Source: Bacteroidetes bacterium QS_8_68_15 (lineage in GTDB: Bacteria; Bacteroidota; Rhodothermia; Rhodothermales; Salinibacteraceae). Taken from it: a stretch of DNA of 5,620 bases. The stretch's first letter is position 1; each line of letters opens with the position of its first letter. The stretch lies in NCBI GenBank assembly GCA_003023245.1, contig PXTR01000066.1, forward strand, positions 1-5,620, read 5' to 3'. The position numbers and the translations under genes are program-made. Shown one piece after another: positions 5,311 through 5,620 of this stretch. The notes beneath the pieces were generated by a model. It saw only the letters and a program-made list of their open reading frames with translations. It was not told the origin of the DNA and did no database searches.

Positions 5311-5524
5311 CGGAGACGGTCTTCCTTACGGCAGCGGCGGACGTGCGGGGGTATTCTGCTGACGAGCTTTCTGCGCGGCTGGGCATCGAAGCGAACGAGC
5401 GCTTTTACGTCATCGAGTTTACCGCGGTCGAGTCTCGAAGGAGCGCTCACGTCCCCGATTTCTCATGACGCGCAGTGCTTCGTCGGCGGGGGAAGAACCC
5501 GAGGCGGGGCCCGAGAGTTTAGAG
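5311..5524 (+). pseudogene. Second copy of the toxin domain, start-less, frameshifted and 3'-truncated
   Basis: Directly after the Imm27-like stop codon, the frame with codons starting at 5313 encodes TETVFLTAAADVRGYSADEL and on to NERFYVIEF. This aligns with residues 34-68 of the 4679-5035 protein at 24 of 35 positions. It then reaches TGA at 5466-5468. Homology resumes one base out of phase from about 5443: LTSPIS-x-x-AQCFVGGGRT and the rest of the Gly-rich motif match the first copy at 24 of 26 positions. Between matched codons this copy has 28 bases where the first has 27, so a single-base indel disrupts it. No ATG, GTG or TTG lies in frame close upstream. Its 3' end stops at the junction with the dispersed repeat, so the final IPRNAQITVVV segment is absent. 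It is most likely an inactive orphan module. Confidence 0.75.
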
Positions 5525-5620
5525 TAACCCAAGTTGTGACCTATCAGAAAATGTGTCATTCCGGACCCCGATCCGGAATCTCATTCGGATTATTGGCAGC
5601 CAAACCGAGGGAGATCCCGC
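5525..5620 (+). repeat. Right copy of the dispersed intergenic repeat, inverted relative to the left copy
   Basis: The copy starts with TAACCCAAGTTGTGA (5525-5539), identical to the reverse complement of 85-99. It continues through CAGAAAA to GTGTCAT (5553-5559) and then a perfect 8-bp hairpin ATTCCGGA/TCCGGAAT (5558-5565 with 5572-5579) around CCCCGA. GAGATCCC near the window end echoes the GGATCTCC terminus of the left copy. The spacer before GTGTCAT is about 10 bases shorter than in the left copy. The toxin-copy homology ends exactly where this element begins, implying that it marks a recombination or insertion boundary. Confidence 0.6.

Noticed and set aside
5010..5468. A 152-residue protein starting at ATG 5010 and covering the second toxin copy
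   Set aside because: Its first 100 residues are an out-of-frame reading of the Imm27-like gene. Only the part from about 5311 has homology, so the ATG is not its real start.

Overview
This is a GC-rich bacterial window. All three securely identified protein genes and the one RNA gene lie on the minus strand. They are a UMF1/Atg22-type MFS transporter, a Nif3-family dinuclear-metal protein, a coiled-coil protein of the 'C4 zinc ribbon' family, and RNase P RNA (rnpB) with its terminator. Starts lack Shine-Dalgarno motifs and follow C/A-rich leaders, the proteins are rich in acidic residues, and the zinc-ribbon relative keeps a PPQRQ-x-EIR segment. I infer a Bacteroidota/Rhodothermota-type organism (Salinibacter/Rhodothermus-like), but no rRNA or other marker in the window proves it.

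Layout: 1-99 is a dispersed-repeat copy. 100-239 holds no gene. 240-280 is the rnpB terminator, and about 299-802 is rnpB. 870-1631 is the zinc-ribbon-family protein, 1855-2994 is nif3, and 3133-4434 is the MFS transporter. 4435-4602 is a divergent intergenic stretch carrying 8-bp tandem repeats. The + strand then holds a short stub resembling the N-terminus of a radical SAM gene (4603-4665) and a small predicted toxin C-terminal domain (4679-5035). This overlaps by ATGA an Imm27-like immunity gene (5032-5310). Next comes a second, frameshifted and start-less copy of the toxin domain (about 5311-5524), cut off by an inverted copy of the left-hand repeat (5525-5620).

The minus-strand half looks like ordinary conserved chromosome. 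Nif3 next to a zinc-ribbon coiled-coil protein is a neighbourhood known from other bacteria. The right-hand 1 kb looks like a decayed or reshuffled polymorphic-toxin locus: toxin tip, immunity gene, then a second orphan toxin tip, with a broken housekeeping-type gene on one side and a dispersed repeat on the other.

The points most worth a second look are the orphan toxin/Imm27 module with its duplicated tip, the zinc-ribbon protein that has lost every cysteine, the 7/8-bp tandem repeats in front of all three minus-strand genes, the inverted repeat pair at the window edges, and the enlarged P15-P17 region of RNase P RNA with two competing foldings.
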